A DNA stretch of 64,000 bases from Semisulcospira habei (taxonomy: Eukaryota; Mollusca; Gastropoda; Semisulcospiridae), in the NCBI GenBank assembly GCA_036245525.1, contig BTPG01000004.1:235294318-235358317 (forward strand), given 5' to 3'. Position numbers and translations under genes: made by a program. The notes beneath the pieces are model-generated. The model was not told where the DNA came from and did no database searches. It was given only the letters and a program-made list of their open reading frames with translations. Within the stretch, counting starts at the first letter, position 1. Every line of letters begins with the position of its first letter. This document shows positions 53,187 through 63,342 of this stretch, piece after piece.

Positions 53187-54175
53187 ACCCTGTCAACCCC
53201 GCAGCCGCATTCAGGAGGTGTCAGCTAATGACTAGATGTATACCATTCCCCAAATCATTGTGGAGGTGTCAGCTAATGACTAGATGTATACCATTCCCCA
53301 AATCATTGTGGAGGTGTCAGCTAATGACTAGATGTATACCATTCCCCAAATCATTGTGGAGGTGTCAGCTAATGACTAGATGTATACCATTCCCCAAATC
53401 ATTGTGGAGGTGTCAGCTAATGACTAGATGTACACCATTCCCCAAATCATTGTGGAGGTGTCAGCTAATGACTAGATGTACACCATTCCCCAAATCATTG
53501 TGGAGGTGTCAGCTAATGACTAGATGTACACCATTTCCCAAAACCCAAATCATTGTGGAGGTATCACTGAGCTAATGACTAGATGTACACCATTTCCCAA
53601 AACCCAAATAATTGTGGAGGTATCAGCTAATGACTAGATGTACACCATTCCCCAAATGCCCAAATCATTGTGGAGGTATCAGCTAATGACTAGATGTACA
53701 CCATTTACCAAATCATTGTGGAGGTATCAGCTAATGACTAGATGTACACCATTCCCCAAATCATTGTGGAGGTATCAGCTAATGACTAGATGTACACCAT
53801 TCCCCAAATGCCCAAATCATTGTGGAGGTATCAGCTAATGACTAGATGTACACCATTCCCCAAATGCCCAAATCATTGTGGAGGTATCAGCTATTGACTA
53901 GATGTACACCATTTCCCAAAACCCAAATCATTGTGGAGGTATCAGCTAATGACTAGGTGTGCACCATTCCCCAAATGCCCAAATCATTGTGGAGGTATCA
54001 GCTAATGACTAGATGTACACCATTTACCAAATCCCCAAATTCTGCCAAGTCAGCGCACGACCATGTACAGGAGACAGATCGACCATGATAATTCAAGGGT
54101 AGCGCCAAGCACTACCCTTGAATTATCACAGTCGATCCGTCTCCTGCTGCAATGCGCCAGGGCTGAACGGGTTAC
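53187..54175. mobile_element. Pal-2B MITE with an internal 48-bp array
   Basis: The right part (54040-54175) is a normal Pal-2B end: AGGAGACAGATCGACCATGA, a short hairpin, CCGTCTCCTGCTGCAATGCG and GGGCTGAACGGGTTA. To its left, the unit GAGGTGTCAGCTAATGACTA then GATGTATACCATTCCCCAAA and TCATTGTG repeats about 16 times (53212-54035). GAGGTGTCAGCTAATGAC matches the Pal-2B flank GAGGTTGCCTAACGAC, so the array appears to be an expansion of the element's own left flank. Variants with AAACCCAAATC and AATGCCCAAATC cluster toward the right. Confidence 0.75.
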
Positions 54176-54229
54176 GGCCCTGATCGTTGGTGGGTGAAGA
54201 TTCGCGGAGCATTTTGCGAGGAAGCCGGA

Positions 54230-54532
54230 AGTTGAGTCCCTTTGTCGCGGTGCGGATTCCTGCAGGAATAACAACATCCTGACGTCCTGCAGGAATAATA
54301 ACATCTTGATGTCCTGCAGGAATAACAACATCCTGACGTCCTGCAGGAATAACAACATCCTGACGTCCTGCAGGAATACAACATCCTGACGTCCTGCAGG
54401 AATAACAACATCCTGACGTCCTGCAGGAATAACAACCTGACGTCCTGCAGGAATACAACATCCTGACGTCCTGCAGGGATAACAACATCCTGACGTCCTA
54501 CAGGAATCAGCTCGCCAAAAAGCGGTGCCATC
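54230..54532. mobile_element. Pal-1 MITE with ~9-10 internal 27-bp units
   Basis: Partial ends CCCTTTGTCGCGGTGCGGAT and the mirrored AATCAGCTCGCCAAAAAGCG enclose units of CTGCAGGAATAACAACATCC plus TGACGTC. Some units lack an A or four bases. It starts close to the right end of the preceding Pal-2B element. Confidence 0.8.
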
Positions 54533-54867
54533 ACCCAGAGGATGATAACGGACTTGACATGACGCTACTGCTGCTGGAACAAAGGCCCACGTCACCACGC
54601 GCTGACCCGACCAATTCCGGGTAGAGTTTCTGCGAATGCACTTTAGTACATTTGCCCCTGGACTGGTTCTGCTTGAGAGGTCTTACTCGGAACAGTGAGC
54701 AGGACATGCAAGTGACGTATGTCGATCCACTTCAAAACTGCCCACGAGTTGATCGCATCACGCCGGGAAATTTGAGCTCACACTGCTCAGTGCCTTCCCC
54801 GAAAAGAGGTGTCGCCCGCCACCCGACCTGCGGCCAAGCGGGTTTCCCGCTCTCTCTGTGTTTACCG

Positions 54868-54949
54868 CTCGGTTGTCGGTCAGTAGCGCTTTTTTTGTCG
54901 CGAGTATTCCCGGAATCCTGGCGACAAAGCGCTGCCGACAACCAAAGGG
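54868..54949. mobile_element. Pal-1 minimal copy
   Basis: GGTTGTCGGTCAGTAGCGCT and the mirrored CAAAGCGCTGCCGACAACCA, ending AAAGGG then TTAA. The centre is only GAGTATTCCCGGAATCCTGG, itself nearly palindromic. There is no 27-bp unit. Confidence 0.8.
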
Positions 54950-55037
54950 TTAACCAGATTTTGCACTGCCACTGCCACCCGGCAAAACAGCGCTACTACC
55001 AAACACGTCTCTACAGCTTGCCTTGCCAGATTTACCC

Positions 55038-55086
55038 TCTCTCTCTCTCTCTCTCTCTCGCTGTCTCTCTCTCCATCTCGCTCTCT

Positions 55087-55156
<70 letters not shown>
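55038..55156. repeat. (CT)n microsatellite
   Basis: CT repeats with a few interruptions (CGCTG, CCAT), the last 70 bases being pure. Confidence 0.95.
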
Positions 55157-55164
<8 letters not shown>

Positions 55165-55268
55165 AGGAGCAGCAGAAGTCCAGTTTGCCGTCCATACTCA
55201 CGCTAATCAGCGTATGAGGGACAACACAAGCAGCGCACACGTACCGACAATTTATATTAGTCCATTAA

Positions 55269-55420
55269 CTCACTCTACCCCAAGACCGAAATCCCCAAAT
55301 GTTGGCGTTGCCCTATCAGTGAAGACTGCGTTGCAGTGCAGGACACAGATCGACCATGATAGTTCAATGGTGATGCCAGAATAGCTTGGCGTCCATAGGC
55401 GCTGTCCGGGGTAGAATGAG
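55269..55420. mobile_element. Pal-2A MITE with both TTAA flanks, hairpin partly deleted
   Basis: TTAA at 55265-55268 and 55421-55424. Ends CTCACTCTACCCCAAGACCG and the mirrored GGGGTAGAATGAG. One half of the central hairpin is mostly gone, leaving GATAGTTCAATGGTGATGCC. Confidence 0.8.
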
Positions 55421-55667
55421 TTAAGACGAAGCCCCAAGGTCGAAATGACACGTCAACACACACACACACAGTTGAGTGAACCTGGTGCTAAAAGGAGACA
55501 AGTCTTCCAAACGTCTGCTGCACTGTCTGAAAGTTGACCAGGCGGCACAGAGAAACGGAACTAGCGGTGCCACAAAGAAGCGCGATTTCACTCCAAACTT
55601 CTGCCACGGCTCCTGCTGTAAGCGTTCGCGGCAACATGGCGTAACGGGGATCCAACTACACCATCGT

Positions 55668-55738
55668 TTTGTCTGCAAGGGACACAGGTTCTGATGCGCG
55701 GGTGCAGGGGCTCGTCAAAATCTATGTCCCTTGCTGGC
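55668..55738. mobile_element. Pal-3 element, diverged
   Basis: GCAAGGGACACAGGTTCTGA and the mirrored AAATCTATGTCCCTTGC. Confidence 0.7.
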
Positions 55739-55982
55739 AGAGCTCAACCTCTACACATCGCCGTTTAGAGGAAAGCTGCCTGGTTTTACAGTTGAACTCT
55801 TTGACTGTGACCTCGCCACCGCACTGGGTAATCGTTATAACGAGTTTCCCAAATAACACACCGCTACAGCGTGGGGTTCTCGTTCTCCTGTGCCCCTGGT
55901 GACGCTGGCAGCTGCAGAGGCTCATGAGAATCATTACTTTTCGCCAATCTGGGCAAAAAAGACTCTGAGCGAAAGGCTGTAC

Positions 55983-56158
55983 AGATGTGAAAGAGGCTAC
56001 TCTGATGTGAAAGAGGCTACTCTGATGTGAAAGGCTACTCTGATGTGAAAGAGGCTACTCTGATGTGAAAGAGGCTACTCTGATGTGAAAGGCTACTCTG
56101 ATGTGAAAGAGGCTACTCTGATGTGAAAGAGGCTACTCTGATGTGAAAGAGGCCTTGG
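55983..56158. repeat. 20-bp minisatellite, ~9 copies
   Basis: Unit GAGGCTACTCTGATGTGAAA with two 17-bp forms lacking GAG. Confidence 0.9.
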
Positions 56159-56257
56159 TGAAAGACGCGTTTTAAACTTGGAGTTATCGTCATCATACGC
56201 CATGAACATTTCCTCTCTTTGCACACTTCGACACTAGCGGCGGATCCAGTCTGCAAA

Positions 56258-56325
56258 ACGAGAGATACACATCCTCATGAACCCCTGCGCCCGCACGGCT
56301 CCATGAGACTCTATGCCTGTAGCAG
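56258..56325. mobile_element. Pal-3 element, diverged
   Basis: CGAGAGATACACATCCTCAT and the mirrored CATGAGACTCTATGCCTGT. Confidence 0.6.
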
Positions 56326-56445
56326 ACGGCGGGGGTTGAGTTTGCTGCTGCACCGCGGACTCAGCATAATTATGATGTGTTTCCAAGAGTCATACACACT
56401 CGCTGACAGACGAAGAGATGCAAGGAACCGGGGCCAGTCTGACTG

Positions 56446-56735
56446 ATGCAAGAGACATCAATTGTCACGAGCCCCTGCGGATGCACCAGGACAGTATGCG
56501 GATGCACCGGACAGTACTGCGGATGCACCGGACAGTACTGCGGATGCACCAGGACAGTACTGCGGATGCACCAGGACAGTACTGCGGATGCACCAGGACA
56601 GTACTGCGGATGCACCAGGACAGTACTGCGGATGCACCAGGACAGAACTGCGGATGCACCAGGACAGTACTGCGGATGCACCAGGACAGTACTGCGGATG
56701 CAGGGGCTGATGAGAATCTATGTCTCTTGCAGACA
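56446..56735. mobile_element. Pal-3 element with ~10 internal 22-bp units
   Basis: The left arm GCAAGAGACATCAATTGTCA then CGAGCCCCTGC and the right arm GCAGGGGCTGATGAGAATCT then ATGTCTCTTGC pair with each other. Between them the unit GGATGCACCAGGACAGTACT then GC repeats about ten times (two copies lack AG). The array lies exactly at the element centre. Confidence 0.85.
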
Positions 56736-56737
56736 AA

Positions 56738-57220
56738 GCGGTCATACCGAGGTCTGAAACTTGCGTACATAAAATGCCACGATTCCGTCTTTCCAGTAAC
56801 ACGGACAACAGTTAATCTGCCAAGAGCTTTGCAATAATTATGACTTATGAGATACATTCTCAACAGCTTTTGCTGCTGCATGGCCGCCTTGTGGCTCTGT
56901 GCCTGTGGCAAACGGTAGGCCGGAACTGCAGAAGCTCATCACGCCGTGACTGGAGAAATGATACAAAGGGCAGCAGCTCCTGAGCCTCTCTCAGTCAGTG
57001 CCAGAAAAAGCTGATGGCAGGAACTACACAGGGCTGTTTTCTGCGGGCCGCAGGATCGCCTTTCATTGCGGCCTGTCTGGGTGACTCATCTCGTTTCTCA
57101 TCATACAACTTTTTGTCGCCCTGACAGCTGCTAAAACCAACATGCAAGTTTCGCTCGGTGCATTCGGACACGGCGTGGATTGAAAGGCGATGCAGCGCTG
57201 ACTACACCTGAGAAACTTAC
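56738..57220. other. intergenic sequence
   Basis: Unique-looking; no recognised exon or repeat. Confidence 0.3.
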
Positions 57221-57355
57221 TCACACCGAGAGGCACAGGTCCTCATGAGCACCCCCGCAAATGCGAAACTGCACGTGTGTTTATTCTGATTTCAAACGGT
57301 GCATCTTGACACAGCGTGGATATAAACGATTTATAACACTACACCTGACAAATTC

Positions 57356-57424
57356 AGCAAGAGGCATAGATCCTCATGAGCCCCCGCAACTGCGGGGGCT
57401 CATGAGGATCTATGCCTCTTGCAC
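57356..57424. mobile_element. Pal-3 element, near-perfect
   Basis: GCAAGAGGCATAGATCCTCA and the mirrored TGAGGATCTATGCCTCTTGC around CCCCCGCAACTGCGGGGG. A half copy (CGAGAGGCACAGGTCCTCAT) lies just upstream at 57228-57270. Confidence 0.92.
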
Positions 57425-57990
57425 ATGAAAATCCCCCCCCCCCAAAAAAAAACAAAAAAAAACCACAAAAAAACCCACGGTTAGAAAGGCCAAGCATAAA
57501 CAAAATTTATCAAATTACACCTCTTTTTTTTTTTCAAAATGGCCACAAAGACGAACATGTATTGCACCCGCGTGAGAAATACAGATTACGCCTCACGGAG
57601 AATCCGCTATTGTACATCTATGCTACTAGCAGACGGCGCGGCGTTCGCTGCTGCAGTGCAGATGTACTGTTATGGAGTGCATTCCCTTACATAAAAGCAG
57701 ACGAGAGTTTTGGCATTTTCGCGCCAGGAGCCAGAGTTTTTGGCACCAGGTATTACGTCAAACATAGCTCTTTTTTTTTTTCCCCCTGCCACGGTGCTGG
57801 TACATCCACTCGAAGGCGTACACCTCATACCTTCCTCTTACTGAGGATGTCACCCTCAGCCAGCGAGATGCAAACCGGCAAACATTCTCGGTAACCCCTG
57901 TGGCTGCAGAAGCGCATGTCAATCTGTCCCTCTTGTAGGTATAATTTGCACGAGGCTGGAGGAGGGAGGAGGCAAAATGCGTAACTCGGC
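57425..57990. other. intergenic sequence
   Basis: Short A, C and T runs and a possibly decayed Pal-3 near 57570-57640. The 160-codon plus-strand frame shows no domain. Confidence 0.35.
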
Positions 57991-57994
57991 ATTA

Positions 57995-58210
57995 GGCCGC
58001 GACTCACTGCAGCAGAAGATGGATCGACCATGATAATTCAAGGGTAGTGCCAGAACCATGAGAATTCAAGGGTAGCGCCAGATTAGCTTACCAAGCTAAT
58101 CTGGCACTACCCTTGAATTTTCATGGTCGATCCATCTCCTGCAACTGGTACATAGTCGCTAGGTGACACATCCGAAATTTGAGAAATGGGACCTTCTGGC
58201 TAGAAGGGTT
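57995..58210. mobile_element. Pal-2B MITE with a duplicated left arm
   Basis: TGATAATTCAAGGGTAGTGC is followed by a second CATGAGAATTCAAGGGTAGC before the mirrored arm. The right flank ACTGGTACATAGTCGCTAGG and GAGAAATGGGACC is typical. Confidence 0.7.
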
Positions 58211-58275
58211 ACCAGGTGCAAGTGTGTACTCTCAAATGCTCAGGTGTAAGTATGTACTCTCAAATGCTCCTACTC
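58200..58275. repeat. ~32-bp direct repeat, 2 copies
   Basis: CAGGTG-AAGT-TGTACTCTCA followed by AATGCTC occurs twice. Confidence 0.75.
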
Positions 58276-58321
58276 ACATGCTCACGGCACGATGCAAAAT
58301 ATGTCGACCTACAACAAAACA

Positions 58322-58388
58322 GGGATCTACCATGATCTGCTAAGCTATTCTGGCACCACCCTTAAACTATCATGGTAGATTTACCTTC
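58322..58388. mobile_element. Pal-2A MITE, one inner arm deleted
   Basis: GATCTACCATGAT and the mirrored ATCATGGTAGATT remain. The single arm GCTAAGCTATTCTGGCACCA follows. The GTAGAT change is present on both sides. Confidence 0.65.
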
Positions 58389-58532
58389 TAAGCCGGAAAA
58401 TATTACGTATTATTTGTTTTTTTTTTACAGGAAAAGTCTAGAATGTTGGCAATCTCGACACTAGGAGCCATTGACGCTTGGGAAATGCAGAGGACAAATA
58501 CTGCATTTAACAGCTGTGCATATCCCAGCAGG

Positions 58533-58567
<35 letters not shown>
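58533..58567. repeat. poly-A tract
   Basis: Run of about 31 A, possibly a retroposed tail. Confidence 0.9.
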
Positions 58568-58570
<3 letters not shown>

Positions 58571-59154
58571 AAGAAAAAGTCACATCCGGCTGTGAAGACG
58601 CACAATAAAATGACTGAAATAACTGCTTTGTCTAGATCCCAAAAGGCGCTCGTCGGTAATACAATATTACCAGGTATTGCAGTGAGCCCTTGCAAGCCCG
58701 GTACACCTCAATGAGAAAACCCAATGACAACTCAATGACACAACTCAATGACACAACTCAATGACAAAAGGAACTATCTTTGTTTAACCGGTCTCTTCGG
58801 AGCCGGCAACATTGCCTAGAAAGATGGCGTTTGTTGGCTCCGCCTGTATTTTTTGTCTTCCGAGAATGCACAAAAGAAACATCGCGCATGACTTGGGGCG
58901 CCTCAGCGGTGTTGGCACATTCTCCCTTTTTCTATGTACTAAAAAAATATTTTAAAAATCCAACCAAGAAAACACACAAAAAACCCGCGCTGTCGCGTGA
59001 TTCTGGATCTTATCTAATTTGGAAATGACACTCAATCACTAAGAAATATCTGCACACATAGTAATTGATCGCTTACGGTCTTACGGTCTGCGTGTAACAA
59101 ACTCTGTTATTGGAAACAGCGCGCGATAGTCAGTCACAAAGGAAAGTACACAAA

Positions 59155-59790
59155 GCGCCACTCGACTCGCCTAAACGGATTCCACTCGACTCGCCTAAAT
59201 GGATTCCACTCGACTCGCCTAAACGGATTCCACTCGGCGACTCGCCTAAACGGATTCCACTCGGCGACTCGCCTAAACGGATTCCACTCGACACGCCTAA
59301 ACGGATTCCACTCGGCGACTCGCCTAAACGGATTCCACTCGACACGCCTAAACGGATTCCACTCGGCGACTCGCCTAAACGGATTCCACTCGACACGCCT
59401 AAACGGATTCCACTCGACTCGCCTAAATGGATTCCACTCGACTCGCCTAAATGGATTCCACTCGACACGCCTAAACGGATTCCACTCGACTCGCCTAAAT
59501 GGATTCCACTCGACTCGCCTAAACGGATTCCACTCGGCGACTCGCCTAAACGGATTCCACTCGGCGACTCGCCTAAACGGATTCCACTCGACACGCCTAA
59601 ACGGATTCCACTCGGCGACTCGCCTAAACGGATTCCACTCGACACGCCTAAACGGATTCCACTCGGCGACTCGCCTAAACGGATTCCACTCGACACGCCT
59701 AAACGGATTCCACTCGGCGACTCGCCTAAACGGATTCCACTCGGCGACTCGCCTAAACGGATTCCACTCGGCGACTCGCCTAAACGGATT
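59155..59790. repeat. 24/27-bp minisatellite, ~25 copies
   Basis: Unit CACTCGACTCGCCTAAACGG then ATTC, or the 27-bp form CACTCGGCGACTCGCCTAAA then CGGATTC. Forms with CGACACG and CTAAATGG are mixed in blocks, suggesting that multi-unit segments duplicated together. It ends ten bases before a Pal-1 element. Confidence 0.95.
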
Positions 59791-59800
59791 GCAATGTTAA

Positions 59801-59900
59801 CCCTGTGCGGGCTGTGGGTAGCGGTGTTTATCGCGATGATTCTGACAGGAAGGGTCGAGTCCCACAGGAATCACGGCGACACAAACCGACAGCCAAAGGG
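59801..59900. mobile_element. Pal-1 minimal copy
   Basis: TTAA at 59797-59800, CCCTGTGCGGGCTGTGGGTA at the left end and CCGACAGCCAAAGGG at the right. It is exactly 100 bp, with no 27-bp unit. The right TTAA reads TTGA. Confidence 0.8.
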
Positions 59901-59939
59901 TTGACCCCTTCACTAGTGTCAACCTAGCGTCAAACTGAG

Positions 59940-60110
59940 ACTCCGATGGATCGACCATGAAAATTCAAGGGTAGTGCCAGATTAGCTTGGCGCCTGAAGG
60001 CGCCAAGCTAATCTGGCGCTACCCTTGAATTCTCATGGTTCAGGCGCCAAGCTAATCTGGCACTACATTTGAACTATCATGGTCGATCCATCTTCTGCTG
60101 TAGTGCGTCG
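59940..60110. mobile_element. composite Pal-2A/2B hairpin
   Basis: Outer GATGGATCGACCATGA with GAATTCAAGGGTAGTGCCAG arms, a full mirrored arm, and then a further GGCGCCAAGCTAATCTGGCA plus TTTGAACTATCATGGTCGAT arm. There are three arms in a row, apparently from a duplication. Confidence 0.75.
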
Positions 60111-60134
60111 CGGCCTATCAGCCAACAACGTAGA

Positions 60135-60205
60135 TACAAAGTGGTGTAAGCGAGAGATCCTCATCAGCAATTGCGGGGGCGCATCAAGATCTATGTCTCT
60201 TGCCG
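60135..60205. mobile_element. Pal-3 element, diverged
   Basis: GCGAGAGATCCTCATCAGCA and the mirrored GCATCAAGATCTATGTCTCT. Confidence 0.6.
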
Positions 60206-60239
60206 CTGGACCGTGTTGACGCCAGTGACAGGGTTAACA

Positions 60240-60850
60240 CTTGTTGCCTAGAGACGCCGCTATGTGTTATCTTCACCACCTACACCGCTCTGAGACAATG
60301 TTACTGTCATCCACGTTTTGCCGGCTACCCGCTCCCGACATCCAAACCTGTTATCTTCACCACCTACACCGCTCTGAGACAAAGTTACTGTCATCCACGT
60401 TTTGCCGGCTACCGCTCCCGACATCCAAACCTGTTATCTTCACCACCTACACCGCTCTGAGACAAAGTTACTGTCATCCACGTCTTGCCGGCTACCGCTC
60501 CCGACATCCAAACCTGTTATCTTCACCACCTACACCGCTCTGAGACAAAGTTACTGTCATCCACGTCTTGCCGGCTACCGCTCCCGACATCCAAACCTGT
60601 TATCTTCACCACCTACACCGCTCTGAGACAATGTTACTGTCATCCACGTCTTGCCGGCTACCCGCTCCCGACATCCAAACCTGTTATCTTCACCACCTAC
60701 ACCGCTCTGAGACAATGTTACTGTCATCCACGTTTTGCCGGCTGCTCCCGTCATCCATACCTGTTATCTTCACCACCTACACCGCTCTGAGACAATGTTA
60801 CTGTCATCCACGTTTTGCCGGCTACCCGCTCCCGACACCCAAACCTGAAT
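60240..60850. repeat. 83-bp tandem repeat, ~7 copies
   Basis: Unit GTTATCTTCACCACCTACAC, CGCTCTGAGACAAAGTTACT, GTCATCCACGTCTTGCCGGC, TACCGCTCCCGACATCCAAA and CCT. Length shifts of a base or more let several frames stay open. These are not genes. Confidence 0.95.
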
Positions 60851-60884
60851 TACTCGGACAGTAAAGTCAATGTCAAAGTTTTCT

Positions 60885-61170
60885 CCACAATTTGCCATCC
60901 GCAAACAGACATCCACACCTCAACAGCCTGAAACAATAATGCGAATGTTTTCTCCACAAAGCACTATCCGCAAACAGACATTCACACCTGAACTGTTTGA
61001 AACAATAAGGAGAATGTTTTCTCCACAAAGCACTATCCACAAACAGACATTCACACCTGAACTGTTTGAAACAATAATGCGAATGTTTTCGCCACAAAGC
61101 ACTATCCACAAACAGACATTCACACCTGAACTGTTTGAAACAATAATGCGAATGTTTTCGCCACAACAGG
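60885..61170. repeat. 69-bp tandem repeat, ~4 copies
   Basis: Unit GAATGTTTTCTCCACAAAGC, ACTATCCACAAACAGACATT, CACACCTGAACTGTTTGAAA and CAATAATGC. The first and last copies are diverged. The period is divisible by three, which keeps frames open. Confidence 0.9.
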
Positions 61171-61404
61171 CGGCCTTCCAAACCTCAACTGGCTGGAGAC
61201 ATTCCACAATGAAAAAGCATGATGCACAACTTGACTTGAGAACTGCCTGACTAGAGTGTTGACAACAAAGCAAAGCCTTCTGCCAAACCACAGCCCTCCA
61301 GCAGACGACGCCTATTGCGGGAGGTGCGCAGACTTTCTCTCTCTGTCGTCACATCCGTTCCCAGTCGCACGCTAAGACATAATATAAGCACGTCAACAGA
61401 CCTC

Positions 61405-61488
61405 CCTATGCAAGAGAAATAGATTTTCATGCGCCCCTGCTGATGCTGATGCAGGGGCTCATGAAAATCTATTTCTCGTGCATTTAGA
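61405..61488. mobile_element. Pal-3 element
   Basis: GCAAGAGAAATAGATTTTCA and the mirrored TGAAAATCTATTTCTCGTGC around CCCCTGCTGATGCTGATGCAGGGG. Several base changes are matched in both arms. Confidence 0.85.
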
Positions 61489-61499
61489 CAGGTATGAAG

Positions 61500-62045
61500 A
61501 TTCTGTTTCATTCCTTTCCTTTTTTTTTCCTCCCTGCCTTCCCCCCCCCCCCCCCACCCCATCGTGGAATCAACAAAAGGCATCGCTCCAACCACAAAAT
61601 ATTCTTTTGTAAGACGCACAGATTATCATGGGCCTCTGTATTCATGATAATATACGGCGTTTGCTGCCCCAACTTACATCACTTTGCAATCAGCGCTGTC
61701 AAGGGAAGTTCGGCTTACGACGGAAACGGTACAAAATTTACTTCCCCCGCCCCCCCCCCCCCCCCCCCCGCAGCGAACCTTACCACGAAACGGTTGTATG
61801 GCCATGCGCCCTGCGGAAACACTGAAATAAAGTGATTGTTTCTGGATGTATATGCCCTCTACTTACATCTGTGATGCTCTGCTAAAGGACGCGCTGGTTT
61901 CCGTCACGTCGTCGATGCCACAGCAAAACCAACAACAGCTCTCTTGTCTACTCTCGGGAGAAAATGCTAGCGGCTGTCTGCTGGCCGGATCATAAAATGA
62001 ATACCTCGTTCTCTCATACACCTTGGGGACATAGATTATAATCAA
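61500..62045. other. intergenic sequence with C runs
   Basis: C runs at 61541-61554 and 61750-61770. No exon recognised. Confidence 0.3.
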
Positions 62046-62122
62046 GTTAGCAAAAAGAATAGATCCCCATGAGCCCCCGCATTCGCGGGGGCTCATGAGG
62101 ATCTATGCTTTTTGAGGACATG
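62046..62122. mobile_element. Pal-3 element
   Basis: GCAAAAAGAATAGATCCCCA and the mirrored TGAGGATCTATGCTTTTTG around CCCCCGCATTCGCGGGGG. Confidence 0.85.
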
Positions 62123-62199
62123 GTAGGTTTGGTGTAAAGCGTGACTGAGTACTGACGATATGGAAACCTTAAAAGCCTTTCTTCTCTCAAAATATCTAT

Positions 62200-63090
62200 C
62201 GACTATCCCCCAACCCCCCACATACACCCCTACATATACCTCCCCCCCCCCCCACACACACACCACTATCACTATCCGCCGCCCCCACCCCGACAGTGCT
62301 TATGAGAATTGATGTCATTCTGTCATTCTGCAGTGGGGATCATCGTACTCCCCGCCCCCCACCCCCCAAAATTTTTTACTTTTTCTGCTCATGACAGAGT
62401 CGACATATATCTTGTACCACACACGCGATGTCAGGACCATCATCCCGCCCCAACCACCGCCCCCCCCCCCCACCCACACCACCCCCCCCCCCTTTCCCCC
62501 TCCCATTTACACGCACGAACACACGTCATTACGCAGACAGAACGAGAATGTTATAGATCTGTGTAACCACACACTCTGAGTAGCGTTCTCTGTGTCATGA
62601 TTTGTCCCAGATAGCAGACGCCTTCAAGACGCGCGATCGTCTTTTTTTTCTCTGGCGGCGATACAACACTGGGGGATGTTGTGCTTAGTGCGTGAAAACC
62701 TCCAATCTGAGACGTTCATTACAGACACTCGCGGGCCGGGCGTCACATGACACGTCTGAACAGCCAATAGGTGATGTCCTTACATACACACAAGCCTGGA
62801 CAGGACGCCCCAGCTCGCTTCACGCGTTACGGCCAAGGCGCCCGCATCAACAGTTAGCAGAGTGTTTAATAGCTTTGCCGGCGGGGGAAGAGAGTTAGGT
62901 GAAGATAGGGTCTGTGGGGGTGGGGGGCTTGCAGACTTTGAAGGTCAAAAGAAGATATTATCCTCAGTGTTATCCAGACTCAATACAGCCTGGACTGGTA
63001 TCAGGGATATGTGAATATCAAACGACGCACCGCCGTGTCAACAACTCCTCTACTGCAGCCATCCGAACATTCACCCTTTCACTGCGGAGA
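62200..63090. other. C-rich and unique intergenic sequence
   Basis: Several C runs at 62205-62510, then unique-looking DNA. No supported gene. Confidence 0.35.
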
Positions 63091-63097
63091 AAAAGTG

Positions 63098-63175
63098 GCG
63101 AGAGGCAGAGATCTTGATGAGCCCACGCAGTTGTCCGCGGCGGCTGATGAGGATCTACGCCTCTTGCTGACCGTG
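63098..63175. mobile_element. Pal-3 element, diverged
   Basis: CGAGAGGCAGAGATCTTGAT and the mirrored GATGAGGATCTACGCCTCTT around CCCACGCAGTTGTCCGCGG. Confidence 0.7.
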
Positions 63176-63227
63176 ACCATCTTGTCCCCGTGCTCCCGGG
63201 ACCGCTGGGGACTGACTGACTGACCGC

Positions 63228-63342
63228 ATATGGGCGCCAAGCTATTTTGGCATCACCCTTGAATTATCACGGTCGATCTGTGTCCTGCACTGCAATGCAG
63301 TCTTCAGAGGACAACGGCAACATTTGGGGATTTCGGTCTTGG
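63228..63342. mobile_element. Pal-2A right half
   Basis: GGGCGCCAAGCTATTTTGGC through GGGGATTTCGGTCTTGG matches the right half of the 51384-51589 element. The left half is missing, and the right tip is cut where the next element starts. Confidence 0.75.

Noticed and set aside
57412..57894. 160-codon plus-strand frame
   Set aside because: It starts in a Pal-3 hairpin and A-rich DNA; no domain or conservation signal can be seen.
59110..59904. 264-codon frame with repeated SPKRIPLD, resembling a histone-tail or neurofilament repeat
   Set aside because: It is the translation of a 24/27-bp minisatellite, and the mirrored strand is equally open.
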